Position numbers and translations under genes: made by a program. The notes below the pieces were generated by a model, which saw nothing but the letters and a program-made list of their open reading frames with translations, made no database searches and had not been told where the DNA came from. From UBA4582 sp047629195 (lineage in GTDB: Bacteria > Pseudomonadota > Gammaproteobacteria > Pseudomonadales > Azotimanducaceae), in contig JBLHWY010000002.1 in assembly GCA_047629195.1 (NCBI GenBank), forward strand, positions 1 through 64,000: 64,000 nucleotides of DNA. The letters run 5' to 3'. Positions 33,176 to 41,703 of the stretch are shown here, piece after piece. Numbering within the stretch: the first letter of the stretch is position 1; every line of letters begins with the position of its first letter.

Positions 33176-33568
33176 CTAATGTCTAGTCTGAATTTCGGTC
33201 AGCAACAAAGTTATTCTTGATTGCCACGCGTTGTCGAATGAGTCATTCCACTGCGGGCCCAATGACTCCTCGATCACATCTTTAAGCGCAATAAGAAGGT
33301 TTTCGTACATATGGGGTTGAACGCTATATGCGAGTTTGTGGTTTTTCACTTCGAAATTCAGGTAGCCTTGCTCTTCTGTGTAGCCTTCCAACATTAGCAG
33401 TCGGTAAACTTCGTCGAGCATTCGACCGCGTACTATGTTGTCAATGTGTGTCATCAACGCTTCAGAACCCGGGCATCTGGCGAAATATTTCTCGTAGACA
33501 GAGGGTGTGATATCGCCTGCACTTTCGGCGACTATTTCGAGGGACGTATAAACCAGATCATTAGTCAT
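33176..33568 (-). CDS. Globin-like protein
   Basis: 130 residues, all-helical. The N-terminal stretch SVYEKYFARCPGSEALM resembles the start of bacterial single-domain globins (VYERFFALCPEA pattern), and His residues in VKNHKLAYSVQPHMY sit where a haem-binding His would be expected. Heme binding is plausible but not certain because the overall match is weak. AAGGG lies 6 bases before the ATG. It stands alone between two unrelated genes. Confidence 0.6.
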   Translation of the reverse strand: MTNDLVYTSLEIVAESAGDITPSVYEKYFARCPGSEALMTHIDNIVRGRMLDEVYRLLMLEGYTEEQGYLNFEVKNHKLAYSVQPHMYENLLIALKDVIEESLGPQWNDSFDNAWQSRITLLLTEIQTRH

Positions 33569-33631
33569 AAGAAACCCTTAGCTTGTGTTCGCATGAGTAT
33601 ACGCTGACCGGGTTTTGTTTCATCGGGTTTT

Positions 33632-33658
33632 GTTGCGCGAAAATTGATCTCGCGCAAC
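33632..33658. repeat. 9-bp inverted repeat between MFS and globin-like genes
   Basis: GTTGCGCGA and TCGCGCAAC are perfect inverted repeats with a 9-base spacer. It is preceded by two copies of CGGGTTTTGTT (33609-33619 and 33624-33634). It could be a terminator for the minus-strand carrier gene (no U tract follows) or an operator before the globin-like gene; I cannot decide. Confidence 0.6.
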
Positions 33659-33695
33659 TAAATCCAAAAAATATTTTTGAGATGTGGCGATTGGG

Positions 33696-35039
33696 CTACA
33701 GGTCAGCCCTTTCGCGAGCGGTCTGTAGATCTTTCTTCAGATGCTTGGCAGCAAAATAATAGTTTATAAACGAAACAAAATAGACCGTCGTACAAATCAT
33801 CAAGGCAATTCGCAGTGATTCTACGTCCGTCATTTCCATTGTATTCTGGAATACGTCGCTCAGTATGCCCACTGTAGTTGGGCCAAGCACAAGTCCAATA
33901 ATGTTGATAATAAACAGCAGTAATGCGGATGCCGCAGCGCGCATTGCGAGCGGCGCCAATGATTGTGTCATGCCAAACGTAGGACCTGTATACAGATTTG
34001 ATAGCAATGCCGGAACTGCATACAACGCAAGGGCGATGTATAGGCTATCGAAAAAGTAAACAGCAATGGAGAAAGGCACGGCAATCAAAAACCCATAGGC
34101 AGGTATCCACATGTAGTAGCGAACATCCTTGGCGCCGAATCGGTCAGCCATAATACCGCCGAAGAATGTCCCGATACCGCCAGCAATACCAATGATTAGC
34201 CCTAGCGCCGTTCCTACTTCACCGGTTGTCATGTCGTGTGTGCGAATTAGAAATGAAGGCATCCAGGCGATAGCGCCATACCCTACAAAAGCCTGAGTGG
34301 CGGCGCCCATGGATAAGTGACGAAAAGATTTGTAACCCCACATTGTTTTTAGCACAAGCGAAAATGGGATTTGTTCTGTGCTGGGTTTGCGGCCTTCAGA
34401 ATATCCTCTGGGAGGTTCTTTAACCGTTAGTTTCAGGACGATAGCCAGCACGATGCCTGGAATACCGACCACTAGAAATGCATTTCGCCAGCCAAAAAAT
34501 TGATCAATCCATCCACCTGCAAGATTACCGAATAAAATGCCAATGGGGATGCCAAGGGCATAAACACCCAGGGCGCTGGCCCGCGCGTCGGTTGGAAAGT
34601 AATCTGCGATTAATGAATGAGAGGGTGGACTGCCACCTGCCTCGCCAACACCAACGCCGATTCGGGCGATGAGTAGCTGAACAAAACTGGTTGCTTGACC
34701 TGACAATGCGGTCATAGCACTCCAAATCGCTAGGCAGATTGAAATGATGGTCACCCTTGATTTCTTGTCAGCAAGGCGTGCAATGGGGATGCCCAATGTC
34801 GCGTAAAAAATACCGAATGCGACGCCGCTTAGCAATCCAATTTGGGTGTCAGAAAGGTTGAGATCAGTTTTAATCGATTGTGCAAGAATTGCTAGAATCT
34901 GGCGATCTACGAAGTTGAAAACATAAACAGTCGTCAGTACTCCAAGTACATATCGTGTGTACCCTTTGGTATACAGAGGGTTTTTTGTCGGTGAATGTGT
35001 AGGTGGCGTTGGTGTTGTTTGTTCCGAATTTTCGGACAT
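33696..35039 (-). CDS. Major facilitator superfamily transporter (spinster-like)
   Basis: 447 residues, twelve predicted membrane helices. The signature FVDRQILAILAQSIKTDL, DTQIGLLSGVAFGIFYA and the loop LADKKSR fit the spinster-like MFS group common in marine proteobacteria. The substrate is unknown. The ATG at 35039 has GGAG 6 bases upstream; an upstream ATG would add 12 residues of poor quality. It precedes the nitroreductase gene region on the same strand but 140 bases away, so co-transcription is doubtful. Confidence 0.88.
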   Translation of the reverse strand: MSENSEQTTPTPPTHSPTKNPLYTKGYTRYVLGVLTTVYVFNFVDRQILAILAQSIKTDLNLSDTQIGLLSGVAFGIFYATLGIPIARLADKKSRVTIISICLAIWSAMTALSGQATSFVQLLIARIGVGVGEAGGSPPSHSLIADYFPTDARASALGVYALGIPIGILFGNLAGGWIDQFFGWRNAFLVVGIPGIVLAIVLKLTVKEPPRGYSEGRKPSTEQIPFSLVLKTMWGYKSFRHLSMGAATQAFVGYGAIAWMPSFLIRTHDMTTGEVGTALGLIIGIAGGIGTFFGGIMADRFGAKDVRYYMWIPAYGFLIAVPFSIAVYFFDSLYIALALYAVPALLSNLYTGPTFGMTQSLAPLAMRAAASALLLFIINIIGLVLGPTTVGILSDVFQNTMEMTDVESLRIALMICTTVYFVSFINYYFAAKHLKKDLQTARERADL

Positions 35040-35178
35040 GGAATCTCCAGAGTACACGTGCACTTTTGCGCACATGGCTCATGTTTTTGTGTTTTTGTGT
35101 TTTGGTCAGGATTCAAAGCTGTAATTCAAAGTAGGCATTTGAAGTTGGTATTTGTAATCTAGTGATGTACTAATGAGT

Positions 35179-35835
35179 TTACATCACAACCGTAACTGAG
35201 GTTGATTGAGGTTCGCGCTCTGATACTAATTTGTTAACAGGAGCGTTAACGTCTTCATAGCCAATGGCCATGCCACAGAATATTCCGAGTTCTTCTGGCG
35301 CGCCAACAAATTCCGCTACAGTTGCTGGCCGGGTAGCCCATATCTCTTGGGCACATGTAGCAAGTCCTGCTTCAGTCGCAAGTAGCATGAAAGTTTGTAA
35401 AAACATACCGAGGTCGGACCATTGTGGTTTCCCCATTTGATGATCTACGAAACAGAAGATGGCTGCGGGAGCGCCAAAGAACTTATAGTTTTCCATTAGC
35501 CTTCGGATTCTGCCGCCTCGATCCTCACGTGATATGCCTAGCAGCGCATACATGTCCTCCCCGACTTTGAATCGAGACGTACGATAGGGCTCTGAGAGAC
35601 TGGCTGGATAAATGTCGTAAGCAGGCTCTTCTGTTTCAGTTTTTGTTGCCAGGTGTTGTTGGAATCGGGCGAATGACTCGTCATTAATCACATAGATTCG
35701 CCATGGTTGAAGATTGCCTCCTGATGGTGCGCGAGCTGCTTTCTCAAGAAGAGACAATATCAGTTTGGTATCCAATTTTTGTTCGGTAAAGGCGCGTACT
35801 GATTTCCGGGCCGCTACAGCGTCACTTACATTCAT
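35179..35835 (-). CDS. Nitroreductase-family flavoprotein
   Basis: 218 residues from the ATG at 35835, which has an AGGAAAG 9-11 bases upstream (an ATG 27 bases further up has none). The FMN-binding motifs AARKSVRAF and RAPSGGNLQPW are clear. The family reduces nitro compounds, quinones or enones with NAD(P)H, or acts in dehalogenation and cobinamide metabolism. It is divergent from the luciferase-like gene. Confidence 0.88.
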   Translation of the reverse strand: MNVSDAVAARKSVRAFTEQKLDTKLILSLLEKAARAPSGGNLQPWRIYVINDESFARFQQHLATKTETEEPAYDIYPASLSEPYRTSRFKVGEDMYALLGISREDRGGRIRRLMENYKFFGAPAAIFCFVDHQMGKPQWSDLGMFLQTFMLLATEAGLATCAQEIWATRPATVAEFVGAPEELGIFCGMAIGYEDVNAPVNKLVSEREPQSTSVTVVM

Positions 35836-36130
35836 TTTGCTTACTTTCCTTTGCGTGCTCATGAGTTTCTAATCTTGTACTTTGCACGCTGATTTTTTAT
35901 GTCATGTCTTGACGGGAGTTAATATTCTAAGGAGATTAAGTCATGATGCGCTAAGACGAGTCAATGCCTTAATTTCATCACTCAGCAATATGGTTGATTG
36001 CAGACTCAACAGTTACTATTGCATCTTAGCTTCGTAAAACGCACCATGAGACTGATTCGAATAAATCGATAATTATTATTAAACGTATTGCAGCTCTTTT
36101 TAAGAACGGCGAACTACTCGGGAGAACACC

Positions 36131-37174
36131 ATGAAAACCTCAATTTCAATCGGCAGTGCTTATTACAACGGCGAGGACTGGGACGGGCTTGTTGAATATA
36201 CAGTCGAAGCTGAGAAAGCGGGCGTGGACTCCGCTTGGTCAGCCGAAGCCTGGGGCATGGATGCAATTGTGCCACTAGCATATATCGCCGCTCGTACAGA
36301 AAAAATCAAGTTGGGCACGGGTATTATGCAAATCTCGTCCCGCGTACCCTCAATGATAGCGATGACCGCTCAAAGTCTCGACACAGTATCGAACGGTAGG
36401 TTCATGTTGGGCTTGGGTGTTAGTGGGCCGCAAGTTGTAGAAGGGTTGCATGGTGCAAACTTTGCTCAGCCTTTGGGGCGACTTAAAGAATGCATTGCCA
36501 TTATCAAAAAAGGGTTAAAGGGTGATCGGATCGAATATGATGGCAAGCACTATGTCTTACCTAGACCCGGCGGCGAAGGTAAGCCAATTCGTTTGTCACA
36601 GCCACCTAGGCCAGAATTACCGCTGTATCTAGCAACACTAGGACCTAAATCCCTCGAATTGACTGGTGAGGTTGCAAACGGTTGGCTAGGTACATCATTC
36701 ATACCGGAGCATGCGGATATATTTCTTGAGCCAATGGCGAGGGGGGCGGCAAAAAGTGGTCGCACGCTGGCCGATATTGATATTCAGATTGGAGCAAGCT
36801 TTGAATTGGGCGATGATGTTGATGCCATGATTGAAGCAAGAAAGCCAGCGCTGGCATTTACGCTTGGCGCGATGGGGTCGGCTCAAACAAACTTCTACAA
36901 TGATGCCTTTAAGCGGGCCGGTTATGAAGAAGCCGCAGTTGAAGTTCAACGACTTTGGGTTGAAGGCAATAAGCCTGAAGCGATCAAGCAAGTACCTGAT
37001 GAAATGGTGCTTAAAACTAATCTGATTGGTACGAAGGAGATGATTCGCGAACGACTCAAAGTTTACAAAAGCGTCGGTGTCTCGACCCTTAGTTTGAGAA
37101 CTGGCGGAAAATCATGGAAGGAGAAACTTGATGCGCTTTGTGAAGCGGTAGATTTCATCAAAGGAGAGAGCTAA
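36131..37174 (+). CDS. LLM-class (luciferase-like) flavin-dependent oxidoreductase
   Basis: 347 residues. The TIM-barrel luciferase-like pattern is clear: YTVEAEKAGVDSAW, KIKLGTGIMQISSR, SMIAMTAQSLDTVSNGRFMLGLG. The last motif is typical of F420- or FMN-dependent monooxygenases or dehydrogenases of this class. GGGAG lies 6 bases before the ATG. It lies 25 bases upstream of the transglutaminase-like gene and may be co-transcribed with it. Cofactor (F420 or FMN) and substrate are not resolved. Confidence 0.88.
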   Translation: MKTSISIGSAYYNGEDWDGLVEYTVEAEKAGVDSAWSAEAWGMDAIVPLAYIAARTEKIKLGTGIMQISSRVPSMIAMTAQSLDTVSNGRFMLGLGVSGPQVVEGLHGANFAQPLGRLKECIAIIKKGLKGDRIEYDGKHYVLPRPGGEGKPIRLSQPPRPELPLYLATLGPKSLELTGEVANGWLGTSFIPEHADIFLEPMARGAAKSGRTLADIDIQIGASFELGDDVDAMIEARKPALAFTLGAMGSAQTNFYNDAFKRAGYEEAAVEVQRLWVEGNKPEAIKQVPDEMVLKTNLIGTKEMIRERLKVYKSVGVSTLSLRTGGKSWKEKLDALCEAVDFIKGES

Positions 37175-37198
37175 TTAACATTGTAGTTGTCTGTTAAG

Positions 37199-37993
37199 AT
37201 GTGGATTCGAGCCTCATCTGAGTTTCAGTTTGAAGTGAGTTCACCCACGCCCCTGATTTTTATGCTGCGGCCGCGAAGTGGCGCGCAGCAATGGGTCGCG
37301 AATGAATCTTATACTTTGACACCAAACGTGTCTGTTTCTGAGATTACTGATAAGTATGGCAATTTATGTCAACGGATTGTTGCCCCCACGGGCGATTTCA
37401 GTATCAGTACTGTATCTGAGGTCGAAACAGCAGATCAATATGATGAAGAGCCAGCAGCACCGTTTGTTGAAATTCCGCTATTGCCAGAGTCTGTTCTCGA
37501 ATATTTACTACCAAGTCGATATTGCGAATCTGATCGTTTTGGCCAAATGACCTTTGACCTGATCAGGGATGTGCAACCGGGTTATCAACAGGTTGCCAAA
37601 ATTGTATCTTGGGTTAAAGAAAATATAATTTTCAAACCGCTGAGCAGTACATATCCGGTTTCGGCAGTTGAAGTGAACCAGCGCCGAGAGGGAGTTTGCA
37701 GGGATCTGGCACAAATTTCTATGGCGATGTGTCGAAGTATCTGTATTCCTTCGAGGCTAGTCGTTGGTTATTTACATGGTTTGGAACCGATGGATATTCA
37801 TGCCTGGTTCGAAGCTTATGTAGGTGGTCGATGGTACGTGTTTGATCCGACGCAGGAGGATTTGAAGGGAGGCCGAATAGCTATTGCTTATGGGCGGGAT
37901 GCCGCAGATGTGGCGATTTATAATCAATATGGTCCTTTGTTGCTCCCGAAAAAAATGCTCGTTTCTGTCGAGCAGATTAGCAAAGGTGCTTGA
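37199..37993 (+). CDS. Transglutaminase-like family protein
   Basis: 264 residues. The papain-like triad of bacterial transglutaminase-like proteins is visible: Cys in GVCRDLAQI, His in DIHAWFEAYV and Asp in FDPTQ. Such proteins act as proteases or cross-linkers; many are linked to peptide handling in the cytoplasm. The ATG at 37199 has no strong Shine-Dalgarno; a TTG 12 bases earlier is in frame. It directly follows the luciferase-like gene. Confidence 0.85.
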   Translation: MWIRASSEFQFEVSSPTPLIFMLRPRSGAQQWVANESYTLTPNVSVSEITDKYGNLCQRIVAPTGDFSISTVSEVETADQYDEEPAAPFVEIPLLPESVLEYLLPSRYCESDRFGQMTFDLIRDVQPGYQQVAKIVSWVKENIIFKPLSSTYPVSAVEVNQRREGVCRDLAQISMAMCRSICIPSRLVVGYLHGLEPMDIHAWFEAYVGGRWYVFDPTQEDLKGGRIAIAYGRDAADVAIYNQYGPLLLPKKMLVSVEQISKGA

Positions 37994-38136
37994 CCTGCTG
38001 TTGTTAAGGGCTAGTTATTTCCCGTCCGTAAATACCCATTTCTGGGTGAATTTCGGAGACTTTTTAGATCTGTTGGATTGAAGATGAATAGGTTGTCGGG
38101 AAGTAACAATTGAGATGTTCATTTTTAGCGTAAAGA

Positions 38137-39207
38137 CTAGTTAAATTTTGCGCTACGAATGACGTCGTGGACATATTGCAACTTCTCGATGGCAGGTCGT
38201 GAGAGTACAAAGGGGTACAGGTCTTTCTGGCCGCTGCTCCGATTGATACTATTTAGCGCGTATGTCAGTGGTAGCCATTTCTCAAGTAACTCATCGAACG
38301 ATGTTGCCCAATAGCTATCGATTGGAGAAAAAGACTGTGCTGCTTGGTTGTTTGAAATGATCACGCCGTGATCAGTTGCAGTTTCCAATGAATCTACAAT
38401 ATTCAAGTAATGCGCCCAGGTTTCAGCCCAGTCTTCCCATGAATGAGAGCTTGCATAGGCTGTGACGAAGTCGTTGCGCCAAGACTGCGGCGCGCCAACC
38501 TTATAGTGATTGGTCATGGCAAGGTCATAATTTTCACGTTCATCGCCGAACAGATGACGATAGCTATCAATTCTATCCGTATCTGCGATTAAGTGTTGCC
38601 AATAGAAGTGGCCACTTTCGTGCCGGAAATGGCCGAGAACGGTCCGATAAACCTCATTCATGTTTAGTCGTCGTTTTTCTCTTTCTGCATCATCTGCTTC
38701 AGCCAAGTTGAGAGTGATCAATCCGGCTGAATGTCCTGTCATAATTTGTTGGGTTTCTTGAAAGTTGTCTTCAAGGTCCTTGAGGAAATCAAATGCTAGG
38801 CCGTGCTGTGGGTCTTTCCCTTTACTTACGACGGGTAGTCCCAATCTTAGTAGGCTATAAAGCAATCGACGCTTACCTTGCTCGAGTTTGATCCAGAGTG
38901 GTATGTTTTCTGCTACCGAAAGGTCGGGAATAGTATTGTTCAGGCTACATGAGCGACAATAGATATCGGTGCTGGTGGCAGGTACTAGCCAATTGCAGGC
39001 ATTCCAATCAAGCGTGTTCTGGCATTTCTTGAAATTTAACCCTCTCGGATGGCCGTCGACCGGTTGCCATAGCCCGTCATCGGTTCTATCAAGCGTTGCG
39101 AGATTATGTTCTTCAGGTAAATAGCCCAGATCATGCTGGCAGCGAATGCAGCTTAAGTTTTCAAAAAAAGTGAGTTGATCGCAAACCTGGCATTTGAAGG
39201 ACTTCAT
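38137..39207 (-). CDS. Putative zinc-binding metallopeptidase with N-terminal zinc ribbon
   Basis: 356 residues from the ATG at 39207. The N-terminal zinc ribbon has two CxxC pairs (CQVC and CIRC, residues 5-22), with two further CxxC/CxxxC-like sites near 75-85. The peptidase motif is FRHESGHFYW, an HExxH-type variant (HESGH), with a distant Glu in EDWAETWAHYL, the layout of the DUF2248-type family. Substrate and cell location are unknown; no signal peptide is visible. Confidence 0.8.
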   Translation of the reverse strand: MKSFKCQVCDQLTFFENLSCIRCQHDLGYLPEEHNLATLDRTDDGLWQPVDGHPRGLNFKKCQNTLDWNACNWLVPATSTDIYCRSCSLNNTIPDLSVAENIPLWIKLEQGKRRLLYSLLRLGLPVVSKGKDPQHGLAFDFLKDLEDNFQETQQIMTGHSAGLITLNLAEADDAEREKRRLNMNEVYRTVLGHFRHESGHFYWQHLIADTDRIDSYRHLFGDERENYDLAMTNHYKVGAPQSWRNDFVTAYASSHSWEDWAETWAHYLNIVDSLETATDHGVIISNNQAAQSFSPIDSYWATSFDELLEKWLPLTYALNSINRSSGQKDLYPFVLSRPAIEKLQYVHDVIRSAKFN

Positions 39208-39381
39208 TGCTACGACGGGTGGTTTTTTGAACGGGCCTAATGGTAGCTGCAATGCTATCAACAAAACAAGTTGAATTAGTTCGATTAGGTCGATTTACCG
39301 AGTCCCTAGGTGTATTCGTGGGTCGAACGAAGATCTCGCTAAGTTATTGTTTTTTAAGAGCTGTTGGGGTACTATCCATCC

Positions 39382-41613
39382 ATGCCAATTCATGGTTTGA
39401 GCATAGATTCGAAGCCTGCGGGAAGTCAATTGACCGCGATGCACCAAACCCTCAGTTACTTTCTAGAAATTGCCTCTCAAGTAACTGATCAAAGTCTTCA
39501 AAACATTGGTTTTGGCCTTCCTACTAATGATTTTTTTCGCAGTGACTCTGGTCAGCAAAGTGAAGAAATTATGGTTCCAGCTCTGCTTGCAGTCGCTGAA
39601 TCTGATCCAGCAATTCTCGCCTCTCTAATTTCGTTTTATGGAAATTTTGCGACTCCACGCTCCGGTTGGGCGTCCAGCTTTTCAGCCTCGGCACTAAACA
39701 CGATAGGTATGGTGTTGGCGACGGACAGAGTCGCACAAAATATTTCTTCACGCGAATTAGAAGGCATTGCCCTAAATCGAACAAAAACGCATATGCACGG
39801 TATGTTAGCCCAAGAACTTGCGTTATCGCTGGGTACAGTCGATCCAGTGCAGGCTAAAGTTTGTGCTGTGCTAACAGGGTTGCCCTACCTTTTACGAGCG
39901 TCACAGAAGAAAAGTGGAGGCGATAGTTTAGCCGGGTCAAGCGATGATTTTACAGCGAGCCTGCTGGCAAGCTGGGGGCTGCCTCACCCGCTTAGTGATG
40001 TGGTCAAATATCAGGGCAGAGAACTTGCGGTTCTTGTCGATGCTTCTGAACTCATTCGGTTGGTCGCTGTTGCTCGTTGTCTTATTCCTTATGTCAGTGG
40101 CCCCGACCTTATAGATAGTCAGCTCTTAGCTGCGTTGAATAAGCTCATAATAATAGAAGAGGAAACGCTTTACGGCATCGTGGGTCGAGCGGGTTTGAAT
40201 TTCGATCGTCAAGAACGTTTGTTAGAAAAAAACACGCTTAAAGATAGCAGTCAGCTAGATCTGCATAGTCCGGACTCTTCTTCTATGCCACCCCCAAGGC
40301 TAATGAGGCTGATATCGGACAATGCGCTTAGTGGGATGTTTGATAAATTGCTGGTCTCTTCAAGCTCTAATAAGCGATCAACAAGTTATTCCTCGGGATT
40401 AAACTCAGCTGGAACAGTTGTGGCAGAGACTGTACTGGACGATGAAGCTTTAGATACAGCACGTTTTATGTTTGGGTTTACAACCCTTTGCCATTTTGCG
40501 CCGAATCCTGATGCGAAAACGCCTAAAAGCGTAACAAATTTGGTTGGGCGAATAGCCTATGATCTAAATCTTCAGCAACAAAACGAACCTGAAGAAATAG
40601 AAATAAATACTAGGTCGGAGGTAAGCTTCATTGCAGCGTCCTATCGAAATGAGCAAGTGTTGAGTGTTTCTGAATCTGAAGTATCGGCTATATCTGAGCT
40701 CCAAATTTCACAGAGGCTGGGGGGCAGGGGATTTGTTTGTATTCCACTTGGTTGGGATGTTGGGGTTTTGGTTTGCGGGTTACCCAGTACGATAAGTGAT
40801 AAAGACTTATTGAATGATCCGGGTGTTGGGCAATCGTTGTCGTCGCAATCAAGCCTGATCAAGGGTTTTGTAAATACAATTAGTACTCGGTACAGGGATA
40901 GACTGACCAGCATAAAGGAGTCCGAGAGACTCGAAGTCGATTATGTTAATCGACGAGTTAGTGAAGTGACTCATGAGGTAAATAATCCTCTCGCTGTAGT
41001 ACAAAATTATCTGCGAACGCTCTCGCTAAAGCTTGATGAGAATGCGCCTGTGCAATCAGATATTAAAACGATATCAGAGGAGATTCTCCGAATTTCGAAA
41101 ATAGTAAGAAAGTACTCTGAAATTGGCCGAAAAGAGGATTTTCTGAACGAAGAAGTTAACGTTAACCAAATACTAACTAGGTTGTTGGAAGTGTTCAAAG
41201 GCGGGCATGAAAAAATTGAGATCAGAAAAAGTTTAGATTCAGCAATGCCGATGGTTTCGATGTCATCTGACAGCTTTAAACAGGTGATCGTAAATCTGGT
41301 CAAAAATGCTGTTGAAGCAATGGAAGGACAAAGCCACCAACTTATCACAATTGAAACCCATGCGAATGTCAATTTTGGTGGGATCTCCTATGTTGAAATA
41401 GTATTGTCGGATAATGGACCTGGTATTAGCGAGAAGGTTCGCGATAGGCTATTTCAACCTGACAATAGCAGTAAGTCAGGAGGCCATTCTGGTTTGGGTT
41501 TAAACATTGTTAAGAGATTGATGGAAGATATGAAGGGCATGGTAAGTTGTAAGAGTCGGACCGAGAGTGAAGGTGAGCCCGGTACGATATTCCAGTTGCT
41601 AATCCCTAGATAG
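39382..41613 (+). CDS. HDOD-domain sensor histidine kinase
   Basis: 743 residues, no membrane helix, so cytosolic. The N-terminal HDOD-like region (about 20-260) is followed by a variable GAF-like region (about 360-500), the phospho-acceptor helix with THEVNNPLAVVQNYL (about residue 530), and a HATPase domain (NAVEAMEG near 641, DNGPGI, GGHSGLGL near 699). HDOD modules often sense cell state in two-component and c-di-GMP systems. The start given is the ATG at 39382; a TTG at 39364 also opens the frame. The next gene, 90 bases downstream, encodes a receiver-GGDEF-EAL protein and is its probable partner. Confidence 0.85.
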   Translation: MPIHGLSIDSKPAGSQLTAMHQTLSYFLEIASQVTDQSLQNIGFGLPTNDFFRSDSGQQSEEIMVPALLAVAESDPAILASLISFYGNFATPRSGWASSFSASALNTIGMVLATDRVAQNISSRELEGIALNRTKTHMHGMLAQELALSLGTVDPVQAKVCAVLTGLPYLLRASQKKSGGDSLAGSSDDFTASLLASWGLPHPLSDVVKYQGRELAVLVDASELIRLVAVARCLIPYVSGPDLIDSQLLAALNKLIIIEEETLYGIVGRAGLNFDRQERLLEKNTLKDSSQLDLHSPDSSSMPPPRLMRLISDNALSGMFDKLLVSSSSNKRSTSYSSGLNSAGTVVAETVLDDEALDTARFMFGFTTLCHFAPNPDAKTPKSVTNLVGRIAYDLNLQQQNEPEEIEINTRSEVSFIAASYRNEQVLSVSESEVSAISELQISQRLGGRGFVCIPLGWDVGVLVCGLPSTISDKDLLNDPGVGQSLSSQSSLIKGFVNTISTRYRDRLTSIKESERLEVDYVNRRVSEVTHEVNNPLAVVQNYLRTLSLKLDENAPVQSDIKTISEEILRISKIVRKYSEIGRKEDFLNEEVNVNQILTRLLEVFKGGHEKIEIRKSLDSAMPMVSMSSDSFKQVIVNLVKNAVEAMEGQSHQLITIETHANVNFGGISYVEIVLSDNGPGISEKVRDRLFQPDNSSKSGGHSGLGLNIVKRLMEDMKGMVSCKSRTESEGEPGTIFQLLIPR

Positions 41614-41703
41614 ACAAATAGAGGTGGACTCGCGTATGTGAAAATAGTGCTTGTTCGTGAAATAAAATTATAAAAATAATTGCGGTCAATATTGGAGAGC
41701 TAA

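Noticed and set aside
39241..39256. GG-N10-GC sigma-54-like spacing before the HDOD kinase gene
   Set aside because: TGGTAG and ATGCT match the consensus poorly and the spacing alone occurs often by chance.
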